Origin: JBEIJQ01 sp040380145
GTDB lineage: Bacteria > Bacteroidota > Bacteroidia > Chitinophagales > Saprospiraceae
Reading direction: 5' to 3'
Length of the DNA stretch: 7,245 nt
Assembly: GCA_040380145.1 (NCBI GenBank)
Contig: JBEIJQ010000154.1
Coordinates: 1-7,245, forward strand
A model generated the notes under the pieces. That model saw only the letters and a list, made by a program, of their open reading frames with translations, ran no database searches and was not told the origin of the DNA. This document shows positions 6,145 to 7,245 of the stretch, in pieces; within the stretch, counting starts at the first letter, position 1; each line of letters opens with the position of its first letter. A program made the position numbers and the translations under genes.

Positions 6145-6765
6145 ATGAGATCGATTTTTGTCCTCTTGTTCGCGTCTGTTTCGCTCTTGCTGCAAGCCCA
6201 AACCCAAGGCTACGGCGTCGGGGCGAAAGTGGCCGATTTCGGCCGTTTGGCCAATCTCAACGCCCAATTGTCCGGGCTTCCCGGCCAAGTGGGCCTGGCC
6301 GATTATGCCTCTGCGAAGGGCGTGATCGTGGTGTTCACCTGCAACCACTGCCCGTACGCCATCAAATACGAAGACCGCATGATCGCCCTGCACAACGAGT
6401 TTGCCGCCAAAGGTTATCCCGTGCTGGCCATCAACCCCAACGATCCGGTGCAATACCCGGACGACGCGCCCTCCGAAATGACGGTGCGCGCTGAAGAAAA
6501 GCAGTTCCCTTTCGCCTATGTTTTCGACGAAACCCAACAGATTGCCAAAGCCTTCGGCGCCACGCGGACGCCCCATGTGTATCTGCTGCAGCGCAAGGGC
6601 AAAAAATTCTTCGTGCGCTACATCGGCTCGATCGACGACGATCCGGAGGGCGCCAACATCAAATCCACCTTCCTGGCCGACGCATTGAACGCCCTGTTGG
6701 CCCAAAAACCGGTCGCGGTGGCCACCACCAAGGCGCTGGGCTGCTCCATCAAGTGGAAGAAATAA
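6145..6765 (+). CDS. Secreted thioredoxin/peroxiredoxin-like protein
   Basis: This 206-residue protein has a thioredoxin fold of the AhpC/TSA-redoxin group. Residues 1-19 are a signal-peptide-like hydrophobic leader ending in QAQT, with no lipobox cysteine, so export to the periplasm is likely. After strand GVIVVFT the active-site motif C66-N-H-C69-P-Y-A appears, followed by the characteristic YEDRMIALHNEFAAKGYPV, AINPNDP (95-101) and FAYVFDETQQIAKAFGATRTPHVYLL, where P143 is the expected cis-proline beside the active site. The conserved tail TKALGCSIKWKK carries a third cysteine, C200. It probably reduces or oxidises thiols or peroxides; the partner is not evident. The ATG at 6145 is chosen because it begins the signal peptide; the upstream open frame is a shadow of the CoA transferase gene. 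It follows that gene by 97 bases and converges with holB, with a 24-base gap. Confidence 0.87.
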   Translation: MRSIFVLLFASVSLLLQAQTQGYGVGAKVADFGRLANLNAQLSGLPGQVGLADYASAKGVIVVFTCNHCPYAIKYEDRMIALHNEFAAKGYPVLAINPNDPVQYPDDAPSEMTVRAEEKQFPFAYVFDETQQIAKAFGATRTPHVYLLQRKGKKFFVRYIGSIDDDPEGANIKSTFLADALNALLAQKPVAVATTKALGCSIKWKK

Positions 6766-6789
6766 TCCGAGCCGCTCTTCCCGGGCGCT

Positions 6790-7245
6790 TCATTCCAGTC
6801 CGCGCAGGATCCTCGACAGCCTGATCGAGGCATCGAGGAAAAGGATCTTGGGATTGGCGTTCCTTTCCACGCCGAGCGCGCAGTCGTTGAACAGGCCGTC
6901 GATGCGCTCGATCTGTTCGGGCCGGAGCAAACGAGCCAATTTCACCGCCACGGCGCGCTCGGCCTCCGGAAGGCGGAGATCGGGCTGCCCCACGGCGATG
7001 TGGACGAACATTTCGCGCAGGAAGTGGCTGCCGTATTCCAACAGGAATTTCTGGTCCTTGCGCCCCCAACGGCGATCGTTGACCGGCATCGCACCAGCCA
7101 TTTTGTCCACCCATTGCACCATGGCCGGCCCCTTGTTCTGATAGGCCAAGCGCAGCCATTCCATGAACATGTCGGCGTGGTCGTGGTTTTTTGTCGTCGG
7201 CCATTTCCAGGGCTTTGGCCAGGTTTCCGTTGGCCAAAAAAGCGG
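6790..7245 (-). pseudogene. holB: DNA polymerase III delta' subunit (HolB), 3' part, frameshifted
   Basis: This is the C-terminal end of the clamp-loader delta' subunit; the gene continues beyond the right edge. Entering from the edge, the frame reads AFLANGNLAKALEMADDK, then breaks at an A6 run (T6 at 7187-7192 on the plus strand). The continuation NHDHADMFMEWLRLAYQNK begins in the frame one base further on. Removing one A gives a seamless DDKNHDHADMF join. The downstream part has the features of Bacteroidota delta' collar domains: FLLEYGSHFLREMF, a run of helices, then IERIDGLFNDCALGVERNANPKILFL and a short tail. It would act in loading the sliding clamp. The gene is normally essential, so a sequencing or assembly indel in the homopolymer is the likeliest explanation, though a real mutation cannot be excluded. 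The N-terminal AAA+ domain is not visible. Confidence 0.8.

Noticed and set aside
4809..6146. A minus-strand open frame of 445 codons opposite the CoA transferase
   Set aside because: It is low-complexity Gly/His/Gln-rich sequence with no family likeness, and the plus strand carries a complete conserved enzyme.
6766..6789. Bidirectional terminator between the thioredoxin-like gene and holB
   Set aside because: Only a GAGC/GCTC four-base pairing is present in this 24-base gap, with no T-run, which is too weak to call.

Overview
The window looks like chromosomal DNA of a GC-rich member of the Bacteroidota, perhaps Saprospirales-like. This is inferred from protein style: a TetR regulator beginning with a long leader before its helix-turn-helix, a C-terminal DNA polymerase III delta' domain of Bacteroidota type, a CNHCPYA thioredoxin-like protein, and no clear Shine-Dalgarno sequences ahead of starts. 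No rRNA, tRNA, CRISPR array, transposase or phage gene is visible.

Layout: positions 1-379 are non-coding. They hold a very AT-rich stretch, four TTAACCA boxes spaced exactly 20 bases apart (131-197), and then a GC-rich block with two REP-like hairpins in opposite orientation plus an extra half copy. From 380 to 3022 two minus-strand genes form a probable operon: a TetR-family regulator followed 9 bases later by a large membrane protein with a GT-C glycosyltransferase-like N-terminal half and a TPR C-terminal half. From 3143 to 6047, divergent from these, three plus-strand genes are tightly packed: xerD (tyrosine recombinase), mtgA (monofunctional peptidoglycan glycosyltransferase, interrupted by a one-base frameshift) and a CaiB/BaiF-type CoA transferase whose GTG start overlaps the mtgA stop. 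A secreted thioredoxin/peroxiredoxin-like protein follows at 6145-6765. The right edge carries the 3' end of holB (delta' subunit) on the minus strand, also broken by a one-base frameshift in an A6 run.

The genes are mostly housekeeping: chromosome dimer resolution, cell-wall polymerisation, redox and replication. I see no clear new defence or mobile system. The least explained sequence is the left 380 bases. The two frameshifts in normally conserved genes deserve a check against raw reads before being taken as biology.
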